This document shows, piece by piece, positions 11,248 through 22,900 of a stretch of 64,000 nt of DNA (position 1 is the stretch's first letter; each line of letters starts with the position of its first letter). This stretch comes from Spirodela intermedia. Lineage: Eukaryota > Streptophyta > Magnoliopsida > Alismatales > Araceae. The stretch covers positions 3,792,759 to 3,856,758 of the forward strand of contig LR746266.1 in the NCBI GenBank assembly GCA_902729315.2, in the 5' to 3' direction. Below the pieces are notes generated by a model. It did not search any database and was not told the DNA's origin. It saw nothing but the letters and a program-made list of their open reading frames with translations. The position numbers and the translations under genes were made by a program.

Positions 11248-12710
11248 GAAGGGGTGGAGGAGCCTGAAGAGAGGGAAGAAAGGGAGGAGCAGAGCGAGGA
11301 GGGGGATGAATGCGGGAAAACGAGGGAAATCCAGACCTCTCCTCCGTCGACTCCTTCAACAGAAAAAGAGGGAAAAGAGGTAGCAAAGGAGATGGAATGC
11401 TGCATACTCCCCTCCTCCCTCCTGCTCCCGAAGAGTTGAGCCACCGAGAGAGAACAGGCGAAATGAAGAAAAGGATCAACACCACAACGCTGAGAAATGA
11501 AAAGACCCGCCCACCTTCTCCACCCGCCAGGTCTCTCTCCTCTCCGTCCTTCGCAGAATTCCCTTCCTTCAGAGCCCCCTCTCCCTCCCCTCTGTCTCTC
11601 GCCCTTGCCTGCGCTCCTCCCCCGCTTTTATTGGACACGGGTCGGAATAAAGAACAGGAGATAGCAAGGAGAATGCCCATCTGTTTCTTTCCGAGCTCTC
11701 ACTCTTTCTCACTCTGGGAGAGAAGGGGCGCATAGAGAGAGAAAGACAAAAAAAGAGAGCGACAGAGAGAGAGAGATGTCCAAATGAATCGCCGACAGAT
11801 GGACGAATCAGCTGGCGTCACCAGAGGCTTGAGAGTACGCTACCCGACCGTATTATATTCAAGGGCACTGTTCCTTCGTCTTCCACCCAGGCACCAAGAG
11901 AAGGGACCTTCCACGTCGTCCGTCTCCATCAGCTTCCCCCTGCTTCCGATCACACGACTAAACTAATCCTGACTCTGGATTTCTTCCGCTCGCCACCTCC
12001 TGCTCCCCAATCCATCCGACCCCTCAAAAGCCGGCCTTCGTCACCGATCGCTAGATGGGCAAGTTTTTTATTCCCGTCTGCTCCAGAGTTTTTCCGAGAT
12101 TCTACGTCTGAAAGCAGGAATGGATAGGGGATGTCGTGGAAAGCACGTTCATCTGTGCGCGTGACGTCTTCGCCAGGGATCTTCCCCCTCCCGCTCGGAG
12201 ATTCGCCCATTATTCCTTCCCATCTCCTCTTCTTCCTCTCCATGAATAGATTGCATGTGAAACGCCTCCGGTCTGAGAGTTGACCTTCTCCCTCTCTCTT
12301 CCAAGCTTCCGTGCCCTGATTAGGAAAAGCACCCGTTCCAGGTGCTTCTCGCTCTGGAAGCTGAGAGAGGATTCTCCACGGCCCTCCTCAGACGCGGTAT
12401 CGGCAGCCGCTGACCCACCACGGCGTCGAGCTCCTGTGCATGAGAGCGACTGGTTTGTCCTATCTTCTTCCCCCCGTCGCTGTTTCTCGCCCTTTCCGGA
12501 GCTTCCAACCGCCGGAGCTCCGCCGCCGCCGCCGCCGCTTCTGGGCCGATTGGCCGTCCGCTCGTCGGCTATCCTCCCCCGACCCCCCACGCAATAATGA
12601 AGCTCCCTACAGTAACCAGGCCATGGCTAGTCTCTTCCGGTCCGTTCTCTCTCCTAGCCTTGAAGACGCCCAACTGTCGCCTCCGCCAGCCATATTCCTA
12701 ACAGAGAATT

Positions 12711-12750
12711 CTCTCTCTCTCTCTCTCTCTTTATTTCTGTCTCTCTCTCC
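12711..12750. repeat. (CT)n microsatellite, imperfect
   Basis: About ten CT units, a short interruption (ttatttctgt), then four more CT units, in the divergent promoter region. Confidence 0.9.
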
Positions 12751-13450
12751 TTCACGTCACATCACAGGGGAGACAGAAGGCGTATAGGATTGGGCCCCCA
12801 CCGCGCGCGAAATGGGCTGGGGGTATCTGGTCATAATGGGCCTCATGACGGCTGAAGGCCCAATATTTGGGAGGGGGGACACCCGTGTCCTAACAGGCCA
12901 CAAAAGACGTTGGCAGTTCTGGGAGTGATCGTGCGAGCTGCGAACTCTTCACAGTTGGTACATATCGATATGCACATGTTGTACATTCTAGGGCTATGGT
13001 GACAAAGGTTGGTTGCGTGGCGAAAACATGGCTTTCTGAGGACGTACCGATCCGTGGCAATAAGGACCAGAGCAGGTGATGGAAAAGGTCGGCGCCTACG
13101 AGAACGTTCGTGCTCGGGTCGCAGGAGGGAGAAGTCTACCTCCCCGTTTTCCTCCACAATTCCTTCTGCCGCAGGCCAACGTTGAAGGTCGGTGGGGGAG
13201 GAGGGAGGGGGGGGGGAGGTTTTCTCCTCGCATTCCTCGTGCTAGACTGGTAGAAGGGAAATTGGAAGCTGTGCCGGCGGCTGCTTGTGTCGTTTTTCTG
13301 GATTCGCCAACGATCTGTTCGTGGGTGATCTTTGGGAGGAACAGGGGGGGTGGGGGGGTGGGGGGTTGGAATCACGAGGGCGATTGGGAGCTGTGGGGAG
13401 CGTGTTTCTGGATTGGCCATCCGCCTGTTTGGGATCTTCCAAGAAAGGGT

Positions 13451-13515
13451 ATGAGCTCCGTTCAGGCGGGGGTCGGATCGTTCGGCCAGACCGAGATTAA
13501 CTGGGACAAGTATGG

Positions 13516-13581
<66 letters not shown>

Positions 13582-14297
13582 CGCTCGGTCGCATATGCCT
13601 ATGCATTCATCGTATGCCATTTCGCGTCTGATAACATGTCTTTCAATGTTCCCTGATTCTGTATTGGTTCTCCAATCTTGTTACCGGGGTGCTTGTTGTC
13701 ATTTATTCTCTGTTATCTTGTCTACCCTTGTCCGTCTAAGACAATCAAAATGATCAAATGTAGGAGTAGAGATTTTTGGATTACCCTTGTTCGTCTATCT
13801 GTGTTGATACTGAAAATCCTTCATGACTTTGTTGTTCTCTCTGTTGCAATAATAACATGTGGTATTTTCCGATTTGGTAGATCCTTTTTTGGCATTTCAT
13901 AGGTGGACTAACTACTGTTGTACTTCTAATAATTCGTACTCTGTGTTTTGTCTTCCAGTGATTAAATATATTCATGTGTTTGTCATTCTAACGAAGTCAT
14001 ATTTCCAACTTCTCTTTCTAATAATTTGTATTTCTCATTTCACCTTCGTAACATTGACAAAGAGTTAGAAATTTCGCCATCTCATGGAGTGATTTTCTCT
14101 CCCCTTTAGGTTTTTACTTATTAACATCGTCACCAAATCTTGGTTAGATAAATGTGCGACTGTGTTGATAGTTGACAATGATGCTATCACTGACATTAGA
14201 AAATTGAAGTCATGCACAAACAAACACACGCGCACGCGCACACACCAGCTACCCAATTATAACACTTACTTCTGAAGAGGCACAGAGAGAGAGAAAG

Positions 14298-14328
<31 letters not shown>

Positions 14329-15354
14329 GAGTTGATTATGGAATGCTGGTGATCATTTTTTCCCTTAAACATTCCCTTTCTTTTTCAGGCTTGATAAAAC
14401 CAAATTTTATGTCGTGGGAGCTGGCCTTTTCACTGGAGTTACTGTTGCACTCTATCCCATTTCTGTTGTAAAGACAAGGATGCAGGTCGTCTCAAAAGAG
14501 GTTGCAGAGAAGAGTGCCGTTTCAATTATCAAAAATATTCTGAAAACAGATGGTGTCCCTGGTCTGTATAGAGGCTTTGGTACTGTCATCACTGGCGCCA
14601 TTCCTGCGAGGATCATTTTCCTCACTTCTCTAGAGACCACAAAAGCTGCTTCCTTCAAGTTAATTGAACCGTTCAAGCTCTCAGACCCAATTCAGGCAGC
14701 AATAGCAAATGGTGCAGGTGGCATGACAGCATCTCTTCTTTCACAGGCTGTATTTGTACCCATCGATGTGGTAAGGAAATAACTGGATTTATCTACTGGT
14801 CATGATATTTTTTAAGTTGTCTCTATCTCAAGCGCTCGAAAGTAAGTCAACAGTTAAATTCTTCTAATGCTTAGAAAAATATTTTGCCAACGTTTGCCTT
14901 AAATTTTGTGTGAAAAAAATTAAAAAGACACCATTTTATTGCGTGCATGCACTGTGTTATTTTTTATTAGGTCTTTAACCAGTAGTCGTTGCTCATTTGT
15001 CTTTGTTTTTTCCTAAACAATAGATGCTGTGAATGAGGTTCTGAACCCACGGAGATTCTCGATGTTCCGATTTAAGCATCATCTTGCTCTTTCTCCTTTA
15101 AAGGAAGTTAGGAAACGAGCTCCCTGAGAAATATGGTAGAGTAAGATGGCAAGATGATGCGCTGGTCCCTCACTACCTCTATTTAGTCCACCATTAAATA
15201 ACTGAAATGTGAGAGGTTCATGCAGCACTGAATACATCTCACAAGTCTACTAATATGTAGGCAATATTAAAAAGTATGCGTGCAGTTCAAGTTTTAGTCA
15301 ATAAGCTATCATTTCCTTTACATATGGCAGCTATATTGAGCAACTATACATATA

Positions 15355-15391
<37 letters not shown>

Positions 15392-17831
15392 AAGTTAGAT
15401 CAAACAGACTTTGTTTAACTTTGAAAAGAAAGAACCGTATGTTGACAAGTCAAAAATCTTGAAGTATACATCTGAAAATTGAAAGTGAAGTGTTGATGAT
15501 TATGCCTTTGATCGACCTGCAAACAGCTGCCTCATGTAAACATATTTTCACCAAATAGATGGTTCAGTGGATCAAATAGTTTACAAGTTCTATTGCATAT
15601 CTAGTTCAATCTAGAAAGGAGGGAATACTTCGTAAATGGACATACATTTCTGCTGTCGTTTTTGCCTCCAAGAGACATTTGCATAATGTCTGTGTGATTC
15701 CATCGTATCATTATCAAACTGAGAATAGGATCAACGATCTCAGCAATTTTGAAAATGTGATTATATGTCATTCTTGGAATGTTTCAAATCAATTCCTATC
15801 TTATGTAACAAGGAATACTGATTTGTTGATGCAAGTAAACGAGAAAGGATTGACAAATCAATCTATATTTTCGTATTTCAAAGTTAAAAAGAGAAGTGAG
15901 CTTCGGACACTGTCACTTTAGTGAGTACAAAAGGGCATTTAACTCTTAACCAAAGGAAAAGTATGTCCACATTCATGATATAAAATAAAGTCCCTAGAAT
16001 AGAAAAAGAATCATAATTCATCTCTCATATATCAATTTCTTGTCTCACAATTCATTTTGACTGTTGTCGCTTGATGGTTTATGGTGGCACCTACTGTAGT
16101 TGGTGTCAGATTTTCTACATGCGTCATCTTAATTTGGTGTAATTCAGTTTGATTTTTTAGTTGCTTGCCATCCATCGTGGTCGATGGCAAGTTCTCTGCA
16201 CAGATCACCTTGATTTGATTTGAATATTTTGTTTCTGATCATGATAAACATTCATTAGGTCAGCCAAAAGTTGATGGTCCAAGGTTACTCTGGCTATGCA
16301 AGCTACAGCGGCGGGCTAGATGTTGTTCGTAAGGTTGTGAAGGCTGATGGAATTCGAGGCTTGTATAGAGGGTTTGGGTTATCAGTCTTGGTGTATTCTC
16401 CATCTAGTGCTGTGTGGTGGGCAAGCTATGGCTCAAGTCAACGAATAATTTGGAGGTAATATATTATTCACTAAGAGTGTCCTGTGTGGCAGTGTTAATT
16501 TCATCATATTTTGGAGTTCTTCTTCAGCTGACACCTCAAGCGATTTCTGGGAACCATCTTTGGTTTTTCTTTACATTGTATGTTTTGGACTATTTTTCAG
16601 ATCTTTATCTTATTGTCCATTTAGGCTTGTAAACTGACATTTTTCTAGGAAATTAACAGGATGAGTTTTTAGTGATGTTGTTCTTCTGTTTACGGTTTTA
16701 AGTGTTTTTATGATTTCAATCTTTCAGTTTTTGTTAATATTTCTTAGTTAGTTTCTTGGTTCCTTGGACAGCCTCTTGGGCCATGGTAATGACCAAGCAT
16801 CATACCGTCCTAGCCAATGGACGGTAACTGCTGTGCAAGGTGCCGGAGGACTAATTGCCGGTGCAACGGCTTCCTGCATTACAACTCCCTTGGACACTAT
16901 AAAGACTCGATTGCAGGTGATACACAACCTCTTTTTTTAATGACCAAGTAATCTTGTTATCATATGTTGTCTTTGTTTCGTGAATGGTGTAAATGCAGTC
17001 TTTCTCTACACTCTAAACGACTGGAAAGTCAATAAGAAGATGTTTACTGCTCAACCTCTCAGATCATACTTTGGGTGCTGCATCTCTTTCGATTACCGTA
17101 TTCATCATTGCTGACAGACCTTGCGATACCTCTATAAATAAACAGTGAAAATTACAGTTTCGATAAGTCTTGTTCTGCAATACCCAGTAGTTATCTGTTA
17201 CGTCAACAGCTAATATGATGCTGAGAAAAGGAGAGCAGCTTATGTTAAGATGTTTTTCCTACGCTACTACAGAGTTTAGATTATCTCCAGCTAAATTTTC
17301 CTTGTCTGTAAAAATTTTCTCCTACATGTATAGACAGGTTTCATTGGGCCTTTTTTGTAAAGAACATCCAAAAGGAGTCAGTTCTAACTTTTGAAGTCCT
17401 AATTGAGTAATTGAATCATTTTTGATCTTCCTCAGGTATTCTACCATTCGTATCAATCTGACCTGTTGGAGTCAATTCCTATGATTTAGATTCAGTCTTC
17501 TGGAGACTGTTTTGTGATTTGAATTATGTTTGTGCATGATGCTTGTTGGAATTGAAACTTTTTTTCTGACGAAGAACTGATCACTGATCTTGTTTATTTA
17601 AATTAAAAATCTGTATTAGTTGTTTATTCACGATAACTTCTTTGACTGTAGGTAATGGAGAGCAGAAATCGAGAAAGTGTAAGAGATACTGTCAAAAGAC
17701 TGATTTCGGAGGATGGATGGAAAGGGTTTTATAGAGGCTTGGGCCCACGTTTTGTCAGCATGTCTACATGGGGCACTTCAATGATATTGGCCTACGAATA
17801 TCTGAGTAAGTGCAGGCTTCCATTGCTGTGA
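13451..17831 (+). CDS. Mitochondrial carrier, SLC25A44-like
   Basis: Coding exons: 13451-13509, 14389-14770, 16259-16455, 16772-16916, 17652-17831; 320 aa. Three tandem mitochondrial-carrier repeats are visible. Their signatures are PISVVK (43-48, Ser in place of the usual acidic residue), PIDVVS (144-149) and PLDTIK (252-257). Each is followed by the G-rich helix end, for example GLYRGFG in repeats 1 and 2 and GFYRGLG in repeat 3. Sequence order and the DWDK/LDKTKFY-like start match plant proteins such as At5g15640. The animal relative SLC25A44 is linked to branched-chain amino acid import; the plant substrate is not known to me. The start ATG is supported by MSSVQAGVGSFGQTEI leading in frame into LDKTKF. 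The last exon reads through a good donor (tgagtaagtg) to TGA at 17829, so the final seven or so residues are uncertain. Confidence 0.9.
13521..13578 (+). repeat. (TC)n microsatellite at the start of carrier intron 1
   Basis: About 29 TC units begin only 11 bases after the intron 1 donor (13510), followed by gctcgctcggtcg. Confidence 0.97.
14219..14246. repeat. Alternating purine-pyrimidine (CA/CG) tract
   Basis: The stretch acacacgcgcacgcgcacac and its flanks, in intron 1 of the carrier gene, alternate purine and pyrimidine. This is a classical Z-DNA-prone sequence. Confidence 0.7.
14281..14332 (+). repeat. GA-rich microsatellite near the end of carrier intron 1
   Basis: GA units with regularly spaced GAAA interruptions lie about 55 bases before the intron 1 acceptor (14388). 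The tract is complementary to the TC tract at the other end of the same intron. Confidence 0.93.
15076..15160. repeat. Short inverted repeat in carrier intron 2
   Basis: gcatcatcttgc at 15076-15087 and its exact reverse complement gcaagatgatgc at 15149-15160 flank a 61-base spacer. It may fold in RNA, but pairing does not clearly extend past the 12-base arms. Confidence 0.5.
15356..15389. repeat. (TA)n microsatellite
   Basis: About 16 TA units in intron 2 of the carrier gene. Confidence 0.93.
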
Positions 17832-19727
17832 ACTCTCCTCTATAAGCGATTTAGAGTGCAGTCATTTATATTTGCTTGTAACGATTGCGTACGACCCTCA
17901 TTCTCACTGATGAAACTGCGTGCATTGTGCTTGGAAAATAAATTAACCGTCCGTCACTAATTTAAACGCTGTTATATATTAACATACACGAGGATGTTTT
18001 GACATTAATTTTGTATATGGGAAGCCAAAAAATAAATTCTCCTTCGTTGGTGACGAGAGTATTTGCTTTCTAACAGAAATTTCTTTGTTTCACTATGAAC
18101 AGTTATAAAGGCGAGGCAAATGACTATATTTCTTTATGACATGTGTATTCGTCGCCAAAAAATAAAAGCTCGATGTCTACTGCATTTGTATCTTTTTTTT
18201 TAACTATATTAAGTAGCATTCCTATGTTGACTTCCGGACATCCAGCTTATTATAATGGCAAACTATGAGGAGACAGCTTTCACCAATCATTAACACTGAC
18301 CTAAACGTTCTGAAAAGGATGTGTTTGTAGGAATTCGTAGTGACTTATCTCTTTGTTGAAAAAATTCTTGGCACGAGGTTGACCTTCACTCAACCCAGAT
18401 GTGGAACCACATATTCAAAAAGTTATAGCACACCCATCTCACTATGGAAAGGAGCTAAAAAAGGAATGGAGTAGTCGGATTTATTCTAAATTTGGATGTA
18501 TTCCTGTTCTTGCATGTATCCATGACTTTGACTTTTTCCACTATGTACTTTTTTTCAATCTGTGTACTTCTCTGCGAATGTGAAGTTCTGTAAGGTCAAC
18601 CTCAGTCTCACTAGCTCTTATCTTTGTCTTGGCAGAGCGCTCATGTTCTAAGGACGATGCCGTCTGACGTCATCAGTCTCACTAGCTGACAGGAGAAGCG
18701 GAAGCAGCTTTCTTTGTTAGTCGTTTGTTCACTCTGATGACATCTGTGGCCCTGTGGAAAGCACTCTAAATGGAGAACATTACTGCACAAGCCCCCCTTT
18801 TTTTTTCCGTGGGGATCTTATTCCGCTGACCTTCGAATAAAAAAGAATGTATTTTTGTAATGACCCATTATTTTTTTTATTCATCATCTATCCTTGAATT
18901 ACGTGGTGGATCATATATTATTTCGTTGTAATTTTTTTGGACAAATATTGGGGAGCTGTCGATTGCAGAAAAATTACTCCCATAAATCATTATATGTAAT
19001 CATCTCTTTTAAAGTCTCAGTTGTGAGGTTTATTTTTCGGACATATTTTTTTATATATAGAAAAAAATATGATTAACGTATTTAAAACGCATATATTAAT
19101 TTACTTGCTTGGGTTTTGTTGTTTCAGTGGATAATTTTTTAAAAAATATATTTAGTGAAATGTATAGTAATAAATTGATATTTTACAGATTTAATCGCCA
19201 TCAAGGGATAATATAGTATCAGCAATATTTCAGAGATCTATGAGTAGCAGTATGGTTTTGAGCATATAAGAAGAGATATATCGGATGTAGAGCTAATACA
19301 TCGAAGAACCCGACAACGGTAGAGCCGTTGACCGATACTGAACTCATCAGAGGGAGGAGGTACAGCCGAGGTGGGAATTGCTCTGCTACTTCGTGCTTCT
19401 TTTCACTCGGGCAGGCGCATACGAGGAACGGAATCGGTGGCGCGTTGAGGGTTTATGAGGCCGGAGACGCCGAAGCAATGCGCATTCAGTAACCAGGGTT
19501 TTTAGTGTGCCGGTGGCAAGCAAGACCTTGCTTTACTCGAGGTATGGGGATCCGCGACTCCATTTCCTGATTAATTCACGCTAATTTGTTTCCGTTTTGG
19601 AGAGCTGCGACGATTGAAGAAAATTTCGTCGCCTCAGAGGCCCAGAAAGATTGGATTTTTATGATCAGATTTTGACATCTTCAAGCTGCGGTGAGCCGTC
19701 GTCTGTGAGGGAGCTCGGAGACCTGCA
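17832..19727. other. Intergenic region between carrier and CstF50
   Basis: This 1.9 kb AT-rich spacer lies between two genes on the same strand. It should contain the carrier 3' UTR (from 17832) and the CstF50 promoter and 5' UTR. GC content rises from about 19300, consistent with a leader. No ORF, RNA gene or transposon was recognised. Confidence 0.5.
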
Positions 19728-19899
19728 ATGGACTCGAGCTTAGATCAGGCCCTTCAAGAAGGGAAGCTCCTGCGCCAGATTGACGCGCTGATCGTTGCCC
19801 ACCTCCGTGAGCACAATCACCACCACGTAGGCTTCTCTTTCCACTTTCGGATGTTTCCTCCATCTGGGTTGCCTTGGTTTTGGTGTCGTGGAACGTTTA

Positions 19900-19952
<53 letters not shown>

Positions 19953-22900
19953 GGCTGCTGCTTCAGTGGCTTCGGCGACGATGACACCGTTGAGCAGCGC
20001 TGAAGCTCTTCCTAACAGACTTGTTGATCTTGTTGCAAAGGTTTTCATTTTATTTGCCTTCACAGTCATCGTCGTCATCTTTTTCATAATCTAGGCAGGG
20101 TGAAAGGTTTCCTTCCGGCTTTTCCACTTCTGGGTGCTGAGGTGACTGCAGGGTCTTGCAGTGGAGAGAGACGATGCATCTAGGGGAGTTCAGTCTGGCT
20201 CTCTGTTAGACGCTCTATCAGCGGCGTCTGGCAAGCACCGTTCAGCGCCTGCTGCCTCTGGCGCTGTCGATTTCAGGTGACTTATTCTCGTTGGTTTCAA
20301 CCTATTGCTCCTCGATTTGTGGATTATCATAGGTGTAAGGCTATTCTAAGAAATTTAGTGTCACAACAGATTGCCACTATTCCTTTAAGAATCTGGATCA
20401 TATGCATTGATGCCAACAAAGGAAAATAAGGAGATCGAGATTCAACAAAATTTATGTCCAGAAAATTTATAATTCTTATAACTTTAATGATTATTCGAGG
20501 AAATTCCTAAGCTTGCTCAATTTATATTCGCGCTCATTATACACATCCTCAAATGACATATGCATGTCTACTGTGACCAGTTCTGTCTGAACTCTGTTCT
20601 AAAGACAATGCATGCTCAAATGACACACGCATGCATTGTCTTCACACAATTATCACACACCAATTGCAGAACGACAGAAAAGGCACCCTCTGTCTATTTT
20701 CATGAGCGAGGTCTTTATCTGTTCATGTTGCTATGCGCAACATGATCCACAGGGATCAGGGAAACACATTGTCTGCTTCCCTGTTTTAATTGAGGAATGG
20801 GCGTGTACGACTGATGACTGGGTTTCCAAAGACGAATTGTGGAGAGCTGGAGAAAGAAAGAAAACCAACTTCCAGAGAGAATGTATATGGCAGTGGTAAT
20901 AGAAAATGAAGAAAGATATGGAAGAGCCCTACTACTACTCTTTGAGCCTACAGTTTCTGAGCTCTATTCCAGGAATTGGTCGGGCAACAAGGGTTTGTAA
21001 GGGGTTGAGGCGTTCTGGGTACCTAGGCAATATGGTGCTGTAACAAATTAAGGTTGAGCCTACAAGCTCACAGTGGTGAAAAGGAAAATTAAGAAATGTA
21101 AGTTGATTCCAAGTGTCAAGCTGTTTCAGTAAAAGGCCATGGAAGTGTGATTTTTCCAATATGGTTTCAGGTCATGTTACTCATTTCACTGTGTGGCATT
21201 AAATTCATGCTCTGTATTAGAGACTCCAAATTGAGGATTTCCCTTTAGATATATAATTAGCTGTATATCTTTTATACAGGTTTAATTTGTCCAAAAAATG
21301 AACTTACCTTACTTTGTGGATTTATTTTTTGTCTATTTTAGTATTCTTTTGATTTTTTTCCTCGCTCCTGGATAATGGTTGCTACTTGAGCTTCCCTTTC
21401 TTATCACCCTTTCCTTGTTTTTGCTGAGCTGCTAACCACATTATTATGAAAACCAGTGCTGTGCAGGAAACAAAGGGTACCTCCAAGAATTTTCCAAAGC
21501 ATGATACAAGACATATTTCAGAGCATAAGGTCGGGCGAACGGTTCTGCTTTTTCATCAACGCCTTGATACTTCGGATTAATGATCATATCTTGATTGAAC
21601 ATTTTTTTACAATTAGCATAGGGAGTAAACTTAGTTTACTGAAAATAATAAACAAGGATATTTCAGAGCATAAGGGGCTATTAAAAGATTATGCTTATAT
21701 GGCCCATCTCAGTGCGACTAATGCCAAATATTGTATCATTCCGAGAATTTTGACTGAGAACCTCTCCAGATCTTGGATGTGAGAAGTGTTCAGATGGCGC
21801 TATTTAATCACTCTCTAGGAGAAGAAAATATAGATCATTTGGGGTCTCTCAAATTACTGGCCTTCGCAAGAAATTTCTAATTTTAAGTTCTAGTTAAAAG
21901 AATAAATAAATTAATATTCGAGCTCCAATTCTGAACATTAAATTTCTAAACCTTTACTTGCCATAAAGTTGATCGTGCTATTATGTAAATACTAATAAAC
22001 GTAGGAGTTGAGTGACAAAACTATTTATTAGATGTAAATTTCTTAAATCCGAATTTCATAGAATTTCAACTTGAAGAACTATTCTTAGTAATTAGAAACA
22101 ATTTTAGATTTTAAATAAAATCCTTAATAATAGTTTATTAAATTGTTGGCATTCCTTGGTTGGGAAGTGGAATGGGGTTCTGTCCATTGTGAGAACACTA
22201 ACAAGAAACTTTGGAGAGATTGGATAGGAGGAAACAGGTTTTGTTGCTTAAAACTTGCAGCTGAAACCCTGAAACTGGGGAAGAGTGTGTTGGTATGCCT
22301 GAGAATTACGGTGACTAACGAACATGTGGGCATTCATGTCTCCTGTTAATTCTCTCTACTTGACACATAGCTGTGATTATTTTAACTCGAGGTTTTTTAG
22401 CTTTTAATTTAACTAAGATTTTAGATACTTGATCAATCACTATAATTAGGGTTATAATTGAGATTTGAAGTCTGACTAGGAATATAATTAGGGTTAGAAA
22501 ACGTCCAATTGGTTCATGACATGAGTTGCACGTACAGACATGGAAAATCTACTTAAACAAACGTCCATCAGCATTTACTTTTTAAGATTTTTTTCGTAGT
22601 TTCTCTTAACATTGTCCTAATCCGGTGGGGAAGGTCTTTGAATTTATATTCCGCTCAAATCGAATGCATACCCTGCTAATTTTAGAAATCACAGAAGACT
22701 GAATTTTAGCTTGTTTCAAGACCTTCAACTAGTAAAATAAGTTCCTTCTTATGACTTTGATAAAAGGAAATACCCAAATGATTTATTCTAACTGAAAGGA
22801 TGCCAACGTGAGAGAGAAAAACTTGGGTTTCATCATGGAGAAAAGATTGTGTGCCGAATAAAGGGCAACTATAGTTGATAATGAGAGCATGACATTTAGA

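Larger units (their letters stand above)
10310..13450. other. Divergent promoter region between PGL and the carrier gene
   Basis: This 3.1 kb region separates two divergent genes and carries both promoters and leaders, including a presumed 5' UTR intron of PGL just above 10310. It is strongly purine/pyrimidine-skewed at 10800-12800, with GA, CAGA and CT microsatellites. The low-complexity open frames here (Ser/Leu/Cys or Arg/Glu runs) are products of the repeats. No conserved protein was recognised. 13076-13450 probably belongs to the carrier 5' UTR. Confidence 0.5.

Noticed and set aside
10866-11680. Long minus-strand open frames of up to 235 aa rich in Ser, Leu and Cys-Leu-Ser-Val
   Set aside because: They are translations of the CT/CTGT microsatellites and pyrimidine-rich leader DNA, with no recognisable domain; comparable frames exist on the other strand.
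12210-12597. Overlapping Arg/Gly- and Pro/Ser-rich frames on both strands
   Set aside because: GC-rich leader sequence with low-complexity translation, no family match and no splice partners.
18655-18705. tgacaggagaagcggaag stretch resembling the start of miR156
   Set aside because: It matches only the first bases of miR156 and no complementary arm is present nearby.
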